A DNA stretch of 64,000 nt from the NCBI GenBank assembly GCA_016648135.1, contig JADDOH010004258.1, positions 62,001 through 126,000 on the forward strand, read 5' to 3'. A program made the translations under genes and the position numbers. The notes under the pieces are model-generated. The model ran no database searches, was not told the origin of the DNA, and saw only the letters and a list, made by a program, of their open reading frames with translations. This document shows, one piece after another, positions 22,819-34,299 of this stretch; within the stretch, counting starts at the first letter, position 1, and each line of letters starts with the position of its first letter. Origin of the DNA: Agrypnia vestita (lineage: Eukaryota; Arthropoda; Insecta; Trichoptera; Phryganeidae).

Positions 22819-23320
22819 ATTCCAACAACTTCCAAAAAAATGATAGATGTATTAGTCTATCATGGGTTAAGCTTGTTTGCCGTAATTCCATAAAAATATT
22901 AAAATATAAGTATTTTTAATTTACAGAATATCCATCTGGGGTATGTAAAATGTAGCTTATTTGCAGTTTTAAGGTATAAACTATATAAAAATATCTCAAA
23001 TAATAATAGAATAACTTTCTTTATCTCTATTAATTCAATGTCTATTGACTGAGCGAAAAAATAAATTAGTATTAATTTGAATGATAGAATTTGCTCCATT
23101 CACATTTCCTTGATTTACTTAATAATTTGTTTAATGGTGATTCTGCTTTTAGTTTAGTGGGGCAGTTTTACTTAAGACTATAAATACTGGATGTAAAAAA
23201 CTGGAATTGACGCTTAAAACTGTAGTTGAGAGGGCCAGGAAGAATTAGGTGTTTTTGCGGAGTGCGTACATGGAGGGAAAAAATTAGATACTATTATTGT
23301 AACGGTCTGGTTCTATAAGT

Positions 23321-23368
23321 TTTTGCAACAATGTGATAAGTGTGGCTTATTACATTGTTGCAAAAAAC
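23321..23368. repeat. Short strong hairpin
   Basis: TTTTTGCAACAATGTGATAA pairs with TTATTACATTGTTGCAAAAA across a 7-base loop, one mismatch. It could be a remnant MITE. A microRNA-like role would need expression data. Confidence 0.6.
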
Positions 23369-23369
23369 G

Positions 23370-24430
23370 ATCAATATAATGATTCAATTTTTACCCAATT
23401 TCATATTGTAATGATATATCAACTTTTTATCGCTACTTAATTAAAAAAACATGTGTATCTTTCCGCAATTTTTACATTTAAATCATTTCTGATTATTGAA
23501 AGGCGTCATATTGACAGTTAAAATACCATAGATAAGAGATGAAAGGGCGGAAAAAATCATTCAATTCGATATGGCAATACAAGGTAGGCACTTACGCCAC
23601 ATGCACCACGATGCCAGCATTACATGGGCCCTTGTGATCAATGTGCTTTTTAGGTTACAAAGAGTATTATTGTGCCTTAAATAGATAGCTTATCTTTTGT
23701 TCACTTGTGAACCATTCAGCATAATAATTGAATGCATTCATGTTCATTATCCAAGTTATATGAACCATGTTCCGCGATAACTGCACTGAGCGCCGCCCGA
23801 CTTAATCTTTATCCATATCTGTGGGAATTTATTAAACCAGTTAACTGTTGAGTATTAATATTTTAGTTTCTGCGCTTTTGCAGACTTGCGGATTGCTTAG
23901 TGTAGTAGACGAAGCAATTAATGAATTACAAAAGATTAGAAATATCGAAAAAAAAAGTTTTGACTTAACTGTTGACATTTTACCCAAAGCGTAAAGAATA
24001 TTTTAATTTCAAAATTGAATGAAGGCTTTCCAGAAGTTTTTTCTACTAGCTCCGAGACATCGTGTACACAGATTTAATTTCGACAGTCCCTGCGTATAGA
24101 TACTGTGGAATTTGTAAAAAATCGATTTTCGTTTTATTATCTTAAACCATCCGATTTACTCTATATTTTCGAATAATAGATAATTTTTTTAACATTGTCC
24201 GAAAATATAGAGTAAACTAGCCGTGCACCCGTGAAAAATTACAGTAATTCGGTGGGCGTGTCACGCTTGCGTGTTGCCTGAACGTGTCACACTCTAATAT
24301 CTTAAGTTTTAATTCCAGCAAATTACTAATTTACGGACCGACAGACAGGCAGTCAGACAACGAAATTATTATATTTAAATTGTATGATTTAAAATAGTTA
24401 ATCGATAAAATAATTTTTGCAGATTCGGCA
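23370..24430. other. Repeat fragments, no gene
   Basis: Around 24,160-24,213 TTTACTCTATATTTTCG is inverted 40 bp later. At 24,216-24,365 there is a repeat fragment (AGCCGTGCACCCGTGAAAAA to GACCGACAGACAGGCAGTCA). No coding sequence recognised. Confidence 0.45.
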
Positions 24431-24437
24431 GTATAAG

Positions 24438-24492
24438 TAGGGACCTTAGGGTATATACAATCTTGTAGATTGTATATACTCTAAGGTAGGGA
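24438..24492. repeat. Short perfect-stem hairpin
   Basis: CCTTAGGGTATATACAATC is followed by TTGTA and then GATTGTATATACTCTAAGG, a stem of about 19 bp with one mismatch. GGGACC flanks both sides. Confidence 0.6.
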
Positions 24493-24494
24493 CC

Positions 24495-25080
24495 GTCGAT
24501 TTATGTGTCCATTTTTTCTGCTTCTTTTATGTTATTCATATCGATGTCAGTTTCCCTTTTGGGCTCGGCTCTTTCTTGGAACGCCGAACTTCAGCTGTCC
24601 TTCCAGCGTTCAGAGGGGTGTTCCGAGAGGACGATTTCCGGGAGACCTTTTATGCAGTACCATGGGGGCTATCCTTGAACTCTTCATCGTCTTACCTATT
24701 TAGAAATGTCACCTTTTGGGATATTTCTCTAATGCGGGAATTACTTATTCTGGATATAAGGGTTTTCACCTTCAAGATTCTCAAAATGATTTTGGTCTCG
24801 GTGTTCTCAGCTCTACTTTTCTACTTACCAATCTCGAAACATCACATACCTATTATAAATTATGAAAAGTCAAGACTGTTTTTTCTGTCTTTAAATTTTG
24901 TGCAGTTCGTTTAGAGTTGTGATATATTTTGACCAATGTTTTCAATATTTCGAACTTTTTTGACTTATCATAGTTTGCTGCTCAGCTTCTTTCATTATGT
25001 CTACATTTATAATATTGTTTGTAGATCTCAAAGAGGTTTAGTAATAATTAAATCACTCAAGCATACATTATTCTAATAAT
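24495..25080. other. No gene recognised
   Basis: A 112-codon plus-strand frame (24,576-24,914) lacks any domain I recognise. Confidence 0.4.
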
Positions 25081-25880
25081 AGGACGCCGAGTGTCACCAA
25101 CGAATATTCATCCAAGACTAACCGAGTATCGAAAGAGCTTTGCTAAAATCACCGTTAGAGACTTAGATCACCATCAGGATTTTCACTCCATGCATAATAA
25201 AGTAATCTCTTATATCAACATGAAAATAAACAAAGATAAGACAAAGTGCATGGTTGTTGGAAGAGAAGAGGTGTCTTCAAATGTCGTTTTGAGTGGCCTC
25301 ACTATCAAACAAGTGAATTAATTCACATATTTGGGCAGCGGAATTTCCCAAGATGGCCGCTCAAAGGCAGAAATTATAAGTAAAATCCAACAGGCAAGAG
25401 TCGCCTTCAACAAAAAATCCAAGATCTTTGAATCTCCTAACATTGACATAAAAGTTAGGAAGAATTTGGTTAAAACTCTGGAATGTGCTGTTGTATGGCA
25501 GCGAAACATGGACCATCGGCCATAGTATGTCCAGGAGGCTAGCGGCCTTCGACATGTGGTGCATACAGGCGCATGGAGAGGATCCATTGTTCAGGGCATA
25601 TCCGAAACGACGTGGTGTTGAGCAAGGTCGGCGAAAAGAGGCGGCTCCTGAACAGAATCGCCTAACAACGAGCGAATTGGATAGTCCATAACATAAGGCA
25701 CCCAGGCCTGCTACCATCGTCGAGGGAAATATTGAAGGCAATGATCATCGAGGCCGCCCGAGATCAAGCTTCAAGACCGGGTTATCGGAGATTTACGCTG
25801 TAGCACCTACCATGAAACGAAGAGGCTGGCAGGTGACAGAGAGGAGTGGAGAGATCGAGTGCTTGGTCCTAGGATTGTGT
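25081..25880 (+). pseudogene. LINE reverse transcriptase C-terminal relic
   Basis: The plus strand, with several frameshifts, reads LNMKINKDKTKCMVVG-like (MKINKDKTKCMVVGREE at about 25,220), FTYLGSGISQDGRSKAE after an in-frame TAA at 25,319, then LLYGSETWTIGHSMSRRLAA and FDMWCIQ, and finally RGRPRSSFKTGL. These are ordered late RT, thumb and tail blocks of a non-LTR retrotransposon. Stops and frame shifts make it non-functional. Confidence 0.88.
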
Positions 25881-26389
25881 CCCAAAAAATTAATTTCTTT
25901 GGCCGGTATTATTTTAGTTAAACTCTCTGTTACGACACTCGATGGCTCTCAGTTTCGGTCGACGCAGTCCACAGCCGGCGGTCACCCATCCGGCTGTTGA
26001 TGGTCGCCTTTTAGGGTTCACTGGACCGTTAAATTGGCGACATTTTTGTTTGTCGATTTGTAATGGTTATTTAACATCTGATCGAACATTCATCGCGTAC
26101 TCGTTCTGGGAGTTTGGACGCGTAGCACGCATCGCGCACACAGATAATGCTTACGCAAATGTACACGCTGAGTGGCGCGCTGCGTATACCTATAGATATT
26201 ATCAATTCACGAGTTTTCTTGATGTGTCAAGATGGTTTCACGCACTACTATGTCAGTGACTAGTTTTTCTAATTTGCTTATTTAATTTTTCAATCTGCCT
26301 TTCAATGAACGATTTACGAAACATTGTGTTTCATCAAATGAATGTACAAATACATTTGTTGTTATAATAATGTAATTATATATACAGGG

Positions 26390-26520
26390 TGTCTGATAGC
26401 TAGTAGAAAAAACTTTACAGGTGGATTCCTGCCTTGATAATGAGTAGAAAATGTTTAAGCAACCGTGACCTTTTATATCAGTAGTTCTGAAGACGTGCAA
26501 AATCAAAGTTTGCATTTTTT
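26390..26520 (+). repeat. Dispersed repeat family C, copy 1
   Basis: AGGGTGTCTGATAGCTAGTAG, CAGGTGGATTCC, GATAATGAGT.GAAAATG and AAGCAACC.TGACC match the inverse of 35,105-35,245. A foldback structure follows directly. Confidence 0.6.
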
Positions 26521-26680
26521 CAATGTTTCTGACTTATTTTTTGCAAAAATTTGAACTAGCATTTCAGTAACGCATATCGACTATGAACAATTTATTCATC
26601 ATTGATATAAGTTACTGTAATGCTAGTTCGACTTTTTGCAAAAAAGTCAGAAATATTGAAAAAAAAATGCAAACATTGAT
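26500..26680. repeat. Long inverted repeat
   Basis: The left arm (26,500-26,572: AATCAAAGTTTGCATTTTTT, CAATGTTTCTGAC, GCAAAAA, GAACTAGCATTTCAGTAAC) is the inverse of the right arm (26,611-26,680: GTTACTGTAATGCTAGTTCG, GCAAAAAAGTCAGAAATATTG, ATGCAAACATTGAT). About 70-bp arms around a 38-bp centre. Confidence 0.7.
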
Positions 26681-26744
26681 ATTCCATGTCTCCATGACTA
26701 TTGGTATTATTAGGTCATGTTTGCAAAAAAACGAAAAAGAATAA

Positions 26745-27020
26745 TATAATTCGTTTAAAAATTCATCTACCACTTAAGCCGGCGCCACACTACGCGGATA
26801 TTCTGCCGCGTCTCTTCGGTCACGGAACGCCGCTACTTCTTTCCATATATGCTTATCAAACACACTACGCGGATTATCGGTCGATCAATTCGCTTTGCCG
26901 AAAAGACGCGGCGGAAGATACGCGCAGTGTGGCGCCGACCTTAAGCTCAATTTTTGGAGTTATCGTGTGAGTGATGGCTCAAATTATTCTTAGAACTATT
27001 AAGCAATAAGGTGAAGTAAA
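26745..27020 (+). repeat. Dispersed repeat family D, copy 2, interrupted
   Basis: Matches 2,105-2,250 on both sides of the TTAA-flanked MITE. The junction CTACCAC-TTAA-[insert]-TTAA-GCTCAA compares with CTACCAC-GTTA-GCCTCAA in copy 1. Confidence 0.65.
26778..26940. mobile_element. TTAA-flanked MITE, piggyBac-like
   Basis: 163 bp with GC-rich inverted ends, GCCGGCGCCACACTACGCG and CGCGCAGTGTGGCGCCGACC, flanked by TTAA at 26,774-26,777 and 26,941-26,944. A four-base TTAA duplication is the mark of piggyBac-type transposases. The interior repeats the ACACTACGCGGAT motif at about 26,861. It encodes nothing. Confidence 0.8.
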
Positions 27021-27159
27021 AAAATTTTTTTTTTAATGTCAATGGGGTGTAACTGCTTAAGTTTGGTTTGCCAGATTCCTTTCGCTTTGTTGACACTTTA
27101 AAATCTCTTAAACATCCGCTATCTTTACAGTTTGACGGCAGAACCGGGAGCGGCGGTGT

Positions 27160-27350
27160 TATCGCTGTCAGTTTAGTAAACTAACCGCTTCAATCATAAC
27201 TGGTTAACTCGGAGTCAGCGTTCGCAGACCAGCCGAGTCGGGAAGGAAACTGCGCCCCGCCGGAGCAGGTGGCCGCCGAGTCGTTTCACAATCCTCATGA
27301 GGAAGTCGGCGACGAGGAAAGTGCAGCCAGCCGCATTAGGAATAAGTAAA
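27160..27350 (+). promoter_or_regulatory. Possible promoter and first exon
   Basis: A CpG-richer stretch begins with TGTCAGTTTAG, containing the arthropod initiator TCAGT at 27,168. About 130 bp on there is an ATG (27,297) opening a basic peptide (MRKSATRKVQPAALG) that reaches a possible splice donor A-GTAAAT near 27,346. It could be the start of a transcript on the plus strand, perhaps of the claudin-like gene. There is no direct proof, and the composition alone could mislead. Confidence 0.3.
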
Positions 27351-27758
27351 TGCGCTAACACCGGACGTCCTGTACTGTTTCCACGTAATATCTTATGTCG
27401 AAACATGTTCCTTTTGCGATCATTCTCTTTCGCTTTCCAAGTTTTTTTTTTACGTGTTTATCAGTATCGGAAAGGTGAATAAATGTAAAAATTTTTTTTA
27501 AAGAGAATTGATTCAACTGATCAACACGTTAAAAATGTAATTACCTATGTATGTACATTATTTTTTTAAAACAGTATATGAAAATAATCGATTGTTTTTG
27601 GAAAAAGTAAGATTTTCTGCAAAAATTTAGTTTCAAAATAATGTTTTTCATATTATTTGACACCAAACTAAGCTTTATACTATACAAACTTTAATATCAA
27701 CTAAAATTAATATTATAGATTTTAATTTTATTTATTAGTAAGCGTCTAATTCATATAA

Positions 27759-28263
27759 TCAATATTATATATATAAAAAGAAACCCGTGTTTCCCTACCC
27801 GCCAAGTTTTCTCCACAACCAGCCATAACCACCCACCGGTGGTTATGGTGGTGGATAGCCCTTGGTGTCACATCGAAAATGTGCGAGTTTGGTGGGGGTA
27901 GCTGTGCGTGGGTGCGAGTGGGTGACGAAAATGTGCTTTCTAGCGCATTGTTTTGTTATGGGAAGGCCGCAAATGCTTCAGATTGTTTCAAAATAGGCGC
28001 ACTGACTGTGTCGGTAGAAGGTTTCAGAAAAACCTACTCTAGAAAATTCGGGAAGGAGAAGGTTCTAGAAAATTCCCGAAAGTTCTATAATGTTCTAAAC
28101 TGAGTGGCGAAATGTGTCGGTGTGTGTAGAAGGTTCCTGTACATTCGAAAAATTTCGTGAAAGTTCTGGAAGGAGAATGTTCTAGATGGTTCACGAAAGT
28201 TCTATGACGATCCAAACAGTGTACTAAAAATCTACGCGTGCGAAGCCGCGTGGGCACAGCTAG
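27759..28263 (+). mobile_element. Short non-autonomous Helitron
   Basis: The right end ACGCGTGCGAAGCCGCGTGG followed by GCACAGCTAG has the subterminal hairpin (ACGCG/CGCGT) and CTAG terminus of lepidopteran Helitrons, with T following. The left end is placed at TCAATATTATATATATAAAAAG after an A, fitting the A|T target rule. The interior has repeated (G)AAGGTTC(T)AGAA motifs. It carries no Rep/helicase. Confidence 0.65.
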
Positions 28264-28697
28264 TTCATTTTATAAGTCTCGCGTCAATATAATCACTCCT
28301 CCAGTGACGCCAGCACGCCTGGCGCGTTCAATGAAATCAATGCCCTTGCTCCCATGATATGGCAGGAGCCGCATAATCATGTCATATATTTCCAATTTTG
28401 CATTATTGATATATGAAAAGGCTTTACAAGATTTTCATTATATCATAATCACTCCACCGGTGTCGCTATTGCGCATTCATTGAAATCAGTGCTCTTGCTT
28501 CGTGTCATTGTTGAAGCATCAAAATCATGTCAACTTTTGCTGATTTTGCATGTTTGAAATGTAAAAGCTTTATCGGGATATCAAAACAAAATTCAAATCT
28601 CCCAATTGAGCTTCCTCACTACGACCATTTATATTACTTTTGTGCAATTTTTTATCCTCTCTATGTTTATAAAAATAATAAATATTATTATTATTAA

Positions 28698-28911
28698 AAA
28701 ATATTGATTATATTATTGGTTTATATCTACTTCTTTTATATGAATAATTCCACCAACATGATTTAGAAAAACCTTTCCATTGTCAGGGTATTGTGTAACT
28801 GTCAAAATATCCTGACGATGGAAAGGTTTTTCTGAAACACGTTGGTGGAATTACTCATATAAAAGAAGTTGATATATACAAACAAATAATATAATCAATA
28901 TTATTTAAAAA
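28698..28911. mobile_element. Foldback element with about 95-bp arms
   Basis: The left arm (28,698-28,797, with ACTTCTTTTATATGAATAAT and GAAAAACCTTTCCATTGTCAG) is mirrored by the right arm (28,816-28,911, with CTGACGATGGAAAGGTTTTTC and ATTACTCATATAAAAGAAGT). The arms differ at only about one position in ten. No coding capacity. Confidence 0.75.
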
Positions 28912-29308
28912 TGTCAATCTACAATGTTGCTGAATCAATTGGAAAAATTTTTTTTTTATTATTATCGATGTCGGTGGGGCAACTGTATTATCCGAATAAA
29001 GTTTACTGGTCACTGAAATTCACATATGATAAACATTAATTGGAAATTTTGTGAATCATTCGCATTTGCATTTTGAAATGATTCGCCATATTGTAGATAC
29101 ATTTTGATTGGATATTTCCAGAATCGAAACAAAGTTATTCTTTCATCGAATTAGCATGCGAACCGCGAATAATCTGACATTATTAATTCCATTGTCAAAA
29201 CTCTGGCCCGCAAGAAGTGGGCTTGTTTAGAATACAAAATATCTGGCGACATCATTACGCGGAGAAGGTCCTACGAGTTTGGCGGTCAGGCTACGACAAT
29301 TACGTTAG

Positions 29309-29635
29309 AATTAGCTGTCACCCGGCAAAAATGACGGAACATTGGTTCGCGTCTTTGCTAAACCCTAGTATATATTTATGGTATCTTTTTGGAAGTCCAT
29401 GCAAGTGCGACCGTAGCAGAGGCGGCCGTAGCAACAACATGCGTAGAGCGGCCGGTTCGGGTTTACTGCCCCCATCTCCGCCCTTTAATTAAATGTTTTA
29501 GCCGTGAATTCTAACGAAATTATGCACGTTAAACGAAGTTACAGACAGACGGACAAGCAACGAAATTATTATGTTTGATGTTCATGTGACGTCGTGACGT
29601 GTATTCCATGTACGCATTTCTATTTTTCAATAGGT
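29309..29635 (+). repeat. Dispersed repeat family B, copy 2, with SINE tail
   Basis: AGCTGTCACCCGGCAAAAAT, GGTTCGCGTCTTTGCTAAAC, TTTAGCCGTGAATTCTAACG and ACAGACAGACGGAC match the interrupted copy at 1,009-1,690. It is followed at 29,590-29,635 by GTGACGTGTATTCCATGTACG, a SINE tail piece. Confidence 0.6.
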
Positions 29636-31900
29636 AGGTACTTAACATTTAAATAGATTTTATTATTAAATTTATACTAACCAGAACTGATTAAATAAAG
29701 TTAATATAAAAAAATCCTCACTATTAAATCTAAATAAAACACCCTAATCTAACTTTTTCGTTATCCTGAGAAATAAATGTTAGTTATTCGAAGCCAACGC
29801 AGTGCAGTCAGCCTAAATTAATATTTTTAATTTTTTTATTTCGTTCAGAAACGTGTTGAGGTTTTCCTGCCAGTATTTCGTTTTGTTTATGGTTTGTGAG
29901 AATTTAATAATAAGGCTTTTTGTCTATTCACAGCCTTCCCAAAATATTTTTTAAACTAAAACATAATTATTTTAGAAGTAACTTTCGAGCAATTTTTTTT
30001 TTACAAATCAATATCTGACAAATATTTTGAATATCTGACAAAGAATTAGAGGCTTATTATTATTTTACGGTCTCATGGAGGAGATACTGACATCGTCACT
30101 AGAAAAAGCCATTCATCGCTTGACATGGCCCTTGTGGTCCAGCCTGATGGACACTTGCCTCACTTAAATAGGGCTGTCTTAAACTTGATGCTTCTTCTTG
30201 TTCAGTATTTCATACTGAAATGTTTTGGCCCTTCCAGGGTGCTTCGGACCATCAGGCTCCATGTTTGTGACAGCTCTACATTCCGATCCTGAGTTTCTTC
30301 ATCTTAACCAGCAGAGTGTAATATTTGTTACGTCCTCACATTGTCAGACCACCACCATATGCTGCGGGAAGTCAATGCAATGTCTATATAAATTGAGACG
30401 TTACAAAAGTGAAAAAATTCTAGGCACGGTCCCGTCATTGTATAACTACATCGCACAACTCATCCATGGCTATTATTATACATGACAGACGGATTATTTA
30501 TTATGCCAATAATTGAAGCTTATGCCATCTTCTGCACGTGTTCCTGATGTAGAAAGTCAATATATCAATTGAATTAGATTATACGCAATCGCTGTTATGT
30601 GAGGCAACGTTTCATATGCACAGTGCATTTACGTGGTTCAGATTTTTATTTCGAGGTCGATTTTAAATGCGACTATTCTTCTACTACTACAAGTGAATCT
30701 GCACTAAAAGTTTATATTAAACTATTATTGTATTTAAAAAAATTTGAAAAAAAAACAATATGACCTTGACAGGCCCATTCTCGTTGGGCTAGTAAAAAAA
30801 TTAATCATCTTCTTGTAATCCTTTAAATAATACTGTTTTACTGTTTATTTTCATTGTTCGTTGTCGCAATAATTTGCGAATTTATAATCAAAAACTGAAG
30901 CAAATCAAACGGCAAGGAATGTCCTCATCAAGTCTGTAGATGAGCGATATTTATCTAAAAATGATTACCTAAAAAGACGAAAACGAAACGAAATATCATA
31001 ATTCAATTACAGATCGTCCGGATATACCTACTATTACGCAAATAATTGGAAACTTTTACCCACAATAAAATTATTATAATTTTTAAATTAGGTGCAATAA
31101 TAAATTGGTAAAAAAACTTCTGGGATTAAACAATTCATATAATAGCCATCATAAACGTGTTAAAAATATTCAGGCCACTGTTGCAACCAAATTTGCTGAA
31201 GGCGATTTAGGATTGTATTTTTAATTTTATTTTGAATATAATAAATACATTGTCCAATCTGTTATCCCGAGTGGAAGATAACTTGTGCAACGCAAGTATA
31301 TTCATGCAACATTGCCATTATCGAAATGTTGCTTGGTGACTAGATTTGAACAGCTAAATTATACGTAGGTACATATCCTTAATTATTCAATTTCATCTTC
31401 TTTCACAATAACATTAAAAAATAGCATATTAATAGTTCAAATCACTCAAGTAAGCTTTGGAAGTAGGATCAAACCTTGATTTGTTTGCCAAAGACGATAT
31501 TCTTAACCACTCATCCACACGAGCTAGTCGATTATTCTCCTGATTCATACTTGAGTCACCCCTTTATTCTAAACCTTTTCACATTCTATTTTGTTCATTT
31601 TTATTCTTTTTTACATTTATACGCATGTATGCATAGATCATGTGGTAAAAGCTGGCACGCTTTGTAACCTATTCATAATAAAAATTGGTCTCTATTGCCT
31701 TGGTAGTTAGTTATAAATGCGCGTTAGCGAGACAGGTAGTATTTTCTTGCTGCCTTCTCAGCATGGCAGCACACCGGGATCATGTTCATATATATTCACA
31801 CTAGACTTTTTTTATCGTGAAACGTATACACATCAGTATGTAATATATTCCTCTGATATCCTTCCGTTGCAAGAAACCAACGCGTTGGTCTAGGGAGAAT
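29636..31900. other. No gene recognised
   Basis: More than 2 kb of AT-rich spacer. An 86-codon plus-strand frame at 30,225 shows nothing recognisable. Confidence 0.45.
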
Positions 31901-32002
31901 CGTTTTGTCGGGAAGTCTGGGATCCTCATTGAAAGTCCAGAATGTTATTTGTTCCGTACAAAATATAATAATATCACGACAAGATACAATTAGCGCGCGC
32001 CC

Positions 32003-32090
32003 ACATGGCACGTCTCTTTTAATCCCATTTTCCCTCTCTATTTCCCGTCTCATATGCTCAAACAGACGTCTATCCAGATACATTACAATT
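32003..32090 (+). repeat. Dispersed repeat family E, copy 2
   Basis: CTTTTAATCCCATTTTCCCT and GACGTCTATCCAGATACATT match 10,332-10,432. Confidence 0.5.
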
Positions 32091-32374
32091 TCTATTATAT
32101 ATGTGGGGTATAACTTTTTGTCATATGTTTATGCCAAGTGATGAATAAATTTGTATCTAGACACTATTGCTACCTATCCTATTCACCAGAATAATGTGAA
32201 AATTAAAAAATTATCACTTCTTAAATGAATGTCCTCACATTGACGGTAACGATGTACAAATTAAATTTCCCCAGCAGGCACTTTTACCTTACGTTCTTAC
32301 TGACACATATAATATGTAGGTAGGTACCCAGCGCCATGTGCTAGTGATGTAACACCCAGTTCCCATGTTTTCTC

Positions 32375-32569
32375 CATTCACAGTCGCGATCCGCCGAACG
32401 ATAGCGCGCGTTTTCTAGTTTTTACACATTCCAATCGCATCCGCTCCGTGGGTCGCCGCGCGACTCGCGATGAGAGCGTGAACCGCGCGGCCGGCGGTGC
32501 GTCGCGCGGTCGCCCCGAGCGACACCTGAATTCTTGCGGTGAAATTTCATCCGCGTCTACTTGCGAAAG
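32375..32569 (+). promoter_or_regulatory. CpG-rich patch, possible 5' UTR exon
   Basis: The most CpG-rich segment of the window (repeated CGCG, GCCGCGCGAC, GCGGCCGGCGG) ends in a good splice donor, TGCGAAAG|GTGGGC, at 32,569. The only ATG inside, at 32,469, opens a four-codon frame, so any exon here would be non-coding. In an AT-rich insect genome such a patch is a reasonable first exon, and the claudin-like gene 9 kb downstream on the same strand lacks its 5' end. The link is inference. Confidence 0.35.
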
Positions 32570-33050
32570 GTGGGCAAATTTGTGATTTCTGGTGAAAAAT
32601 GATCGTCTTTTGATGGAATGGTGCAAATGGGTTAACGACGGTACTTATTTTTTATGAAAGAAGTGAAATACGTGCTCGTATGTAGGTACCGCCTTTTTGT
32701 GATATATACTGACCTAACGACTCTTCTGATGATCAAAAAAATTGCAATTACGTGTCTTTATCATGTACGATAACTGACATTTCCAAAAAATAACGTTGTT
32801 GGGTTAAGAATGTCATATTTTTGTATATCGTTAATTCTACTACGTACCAAAAGATTACATTTGTGTGCTTTTTCGTTATTGTTTTACAATGAAAATGTTT
32901 TTTCTTTAAATTTTGTGAAAGAATATTCCTTTTAAAATGCGATTGTTTTGTTACAAAAAATAGGAACAAAATAATCAAAGTAACACACTATTTGAATTAG
33001 ATGAATCAAAAATTTGGAACCCCATTATCTCCAAATGCCTAATTTTGAAA
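32570..33050. other. No gene recognised
   Basis: AT-rich; nothing supported. Confidence 0.5.
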
Positions 33051-33057
33051 GTCTTGC

Positions 33058-33168
33058 AGTCATAGTTTTGTACCAACAAATCTGTTTTATTTCCTAATTT
33101 AAATTTTCAAAACAATTGAAAATTTCAATCAGGAAATAAAACAGATTTGTTACTACAAAACTATCGAC
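33058..33168. repeat. Foldback with about 50-bp arms
   Basis: ATAGTTTTGTACCAACAAAT, CTGTTTTATTTCCT and GAAATTTTCAA-like blocks are mirrored by TTGAAAATTTCAATCAGGAA, ATAAAACAGATTTGTTACTA and CAAAACTAT. Near-perfect arms around a few bases. Confidence 0.7.
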
Positions 33169-33204
33169 AGCGGGTTTCACTCAAACATTCAAGCCTTCAT
33201 GGAA

Positions 33205-33660
33205 TATAAAACCATTGTATAGGTCTTTCCATTTAAGAAAGACAATCGAATTAGTATCTGTAAGCCGTGCGTACGACGCACATTGTTTCTCCATCACCAC
33301 ACGTCAGAATTATAAATCTACCTTGTTTCCGTTGCCTTCAAAGTCCATGATTCCCCAGCAGAGAGAAATTTTTATTGAACGCGCCATAGACTTAGACAAC
33401 ATGAGCTTAGTTGTTTCAGATGTACAGCGGTTCTTCCATATCCGTGGTGTAGAAGCTTTACACGAATGACTTCGTGTAAGACGAGTGATGTTGCCACTAC
33501 ATTCTTTCTTACATACATGATGTTTGTATTTGTTGTACATTTTAATGTTTAAACACTATCACATTCACTCACCATTACCCAGACTCCATAAATTGGCAAT
33601 GTGTAGAGTTTTTTTCATTTAAGAGAGACAATCGAATTAATATGTGTGAATTTAATGCGT
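33205..33660 (+). repeat. Direct repeat pair next to a TIR element
   Basis: CATTTAAGAAAGACAATCGA with ATTAGTATCTGTAA (33,228) recurs as CATTTAAGAGAGACAATCGA with ATTAATATGTGTGA (33,616). The 84-codon frame between them (33,215-33,469) has no recognisable domain. Confidence 0.5.
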
Positions 33661-33663
33661 AAA

Positions 33664-34288
33664 GCTACAGATAAACATGCTTATTTAGTGGCACGTGAGC
33701 ATGCGCAGTATCGACCTTCTTTAGGCCTTGCTTATTAGTGGCATGTGTGTACGCACATTGCTAGTAATGAGCATGCCACTGTCATTCACCATAGAGAAGG
33801 GGTATCTTCGTAGCATGTGTGAACAGGCTTTCTTATTATGAGCATGCTTATGCCATTCGCGGGCTTCGCGGCTAGTATCATCTATGCGATCTTCTCAGTC
33901 TGCGACATATGAAACAAATATGGCGCGTTGGGGAGATGATAAAACATTACTTTTCGTGACTTATTATAGGAATCACGAATGTCTGTGGAATACTCGGTCA
34001 CCGTTGTGTAAAAGTAATATAGTGAGAAATAGTGTTTATGAAACTTTATTAATAGGCATGAATGATTCAAATCTTACAACAAAAATTATAAAAACTAAAA
34101 TAAAATTCTATTTCAGTTTGCAAAGTTTCCATTTTGAACAAGAGCGTCTCTATTCTATGACAAGAGCATGCCACTAATAAGCATGTGTGTTTGATTATTT
34201 AGCTTTGGGCATGCTTATTTATGCCAGTAATGAGCAAGTGTGTACAGTTGTATTAGCATGCCACTAAATAAGCATGTGTATCTGTACC
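33664..34288. mobile_element. 625-bp TIR element with internal GCATGC motifs
   Basis: The ends AGCTACAGATAAACATGC and GCATGTGTATCTGTACC are inverted repeats that continue into CTTATTTAGTGGCA / TGCCACTAAATAAG. TTAA follows on the right and TAAA precedes on the left. The motif GCATG..(CTTATTA)GTGGCATG recurs inside in both orientations at about 33,733, 33,770, 34,166, 34,207 and 34,252. The interior has no transposase. A non-autonomous, perhaps piggyBac-type, element is likely. Confidence 0.7.
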
Positions 34289-34299
34289 TTAAGCCACAG

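Noticed and set aside
33843..33876. Second Helitron 3' end (CGCGGGCTTCGCGGCTAG)
   Set aside because: It resembles a Helitron terminus but lies inside a TIR-bounded element, and no matching 5' end is visible.
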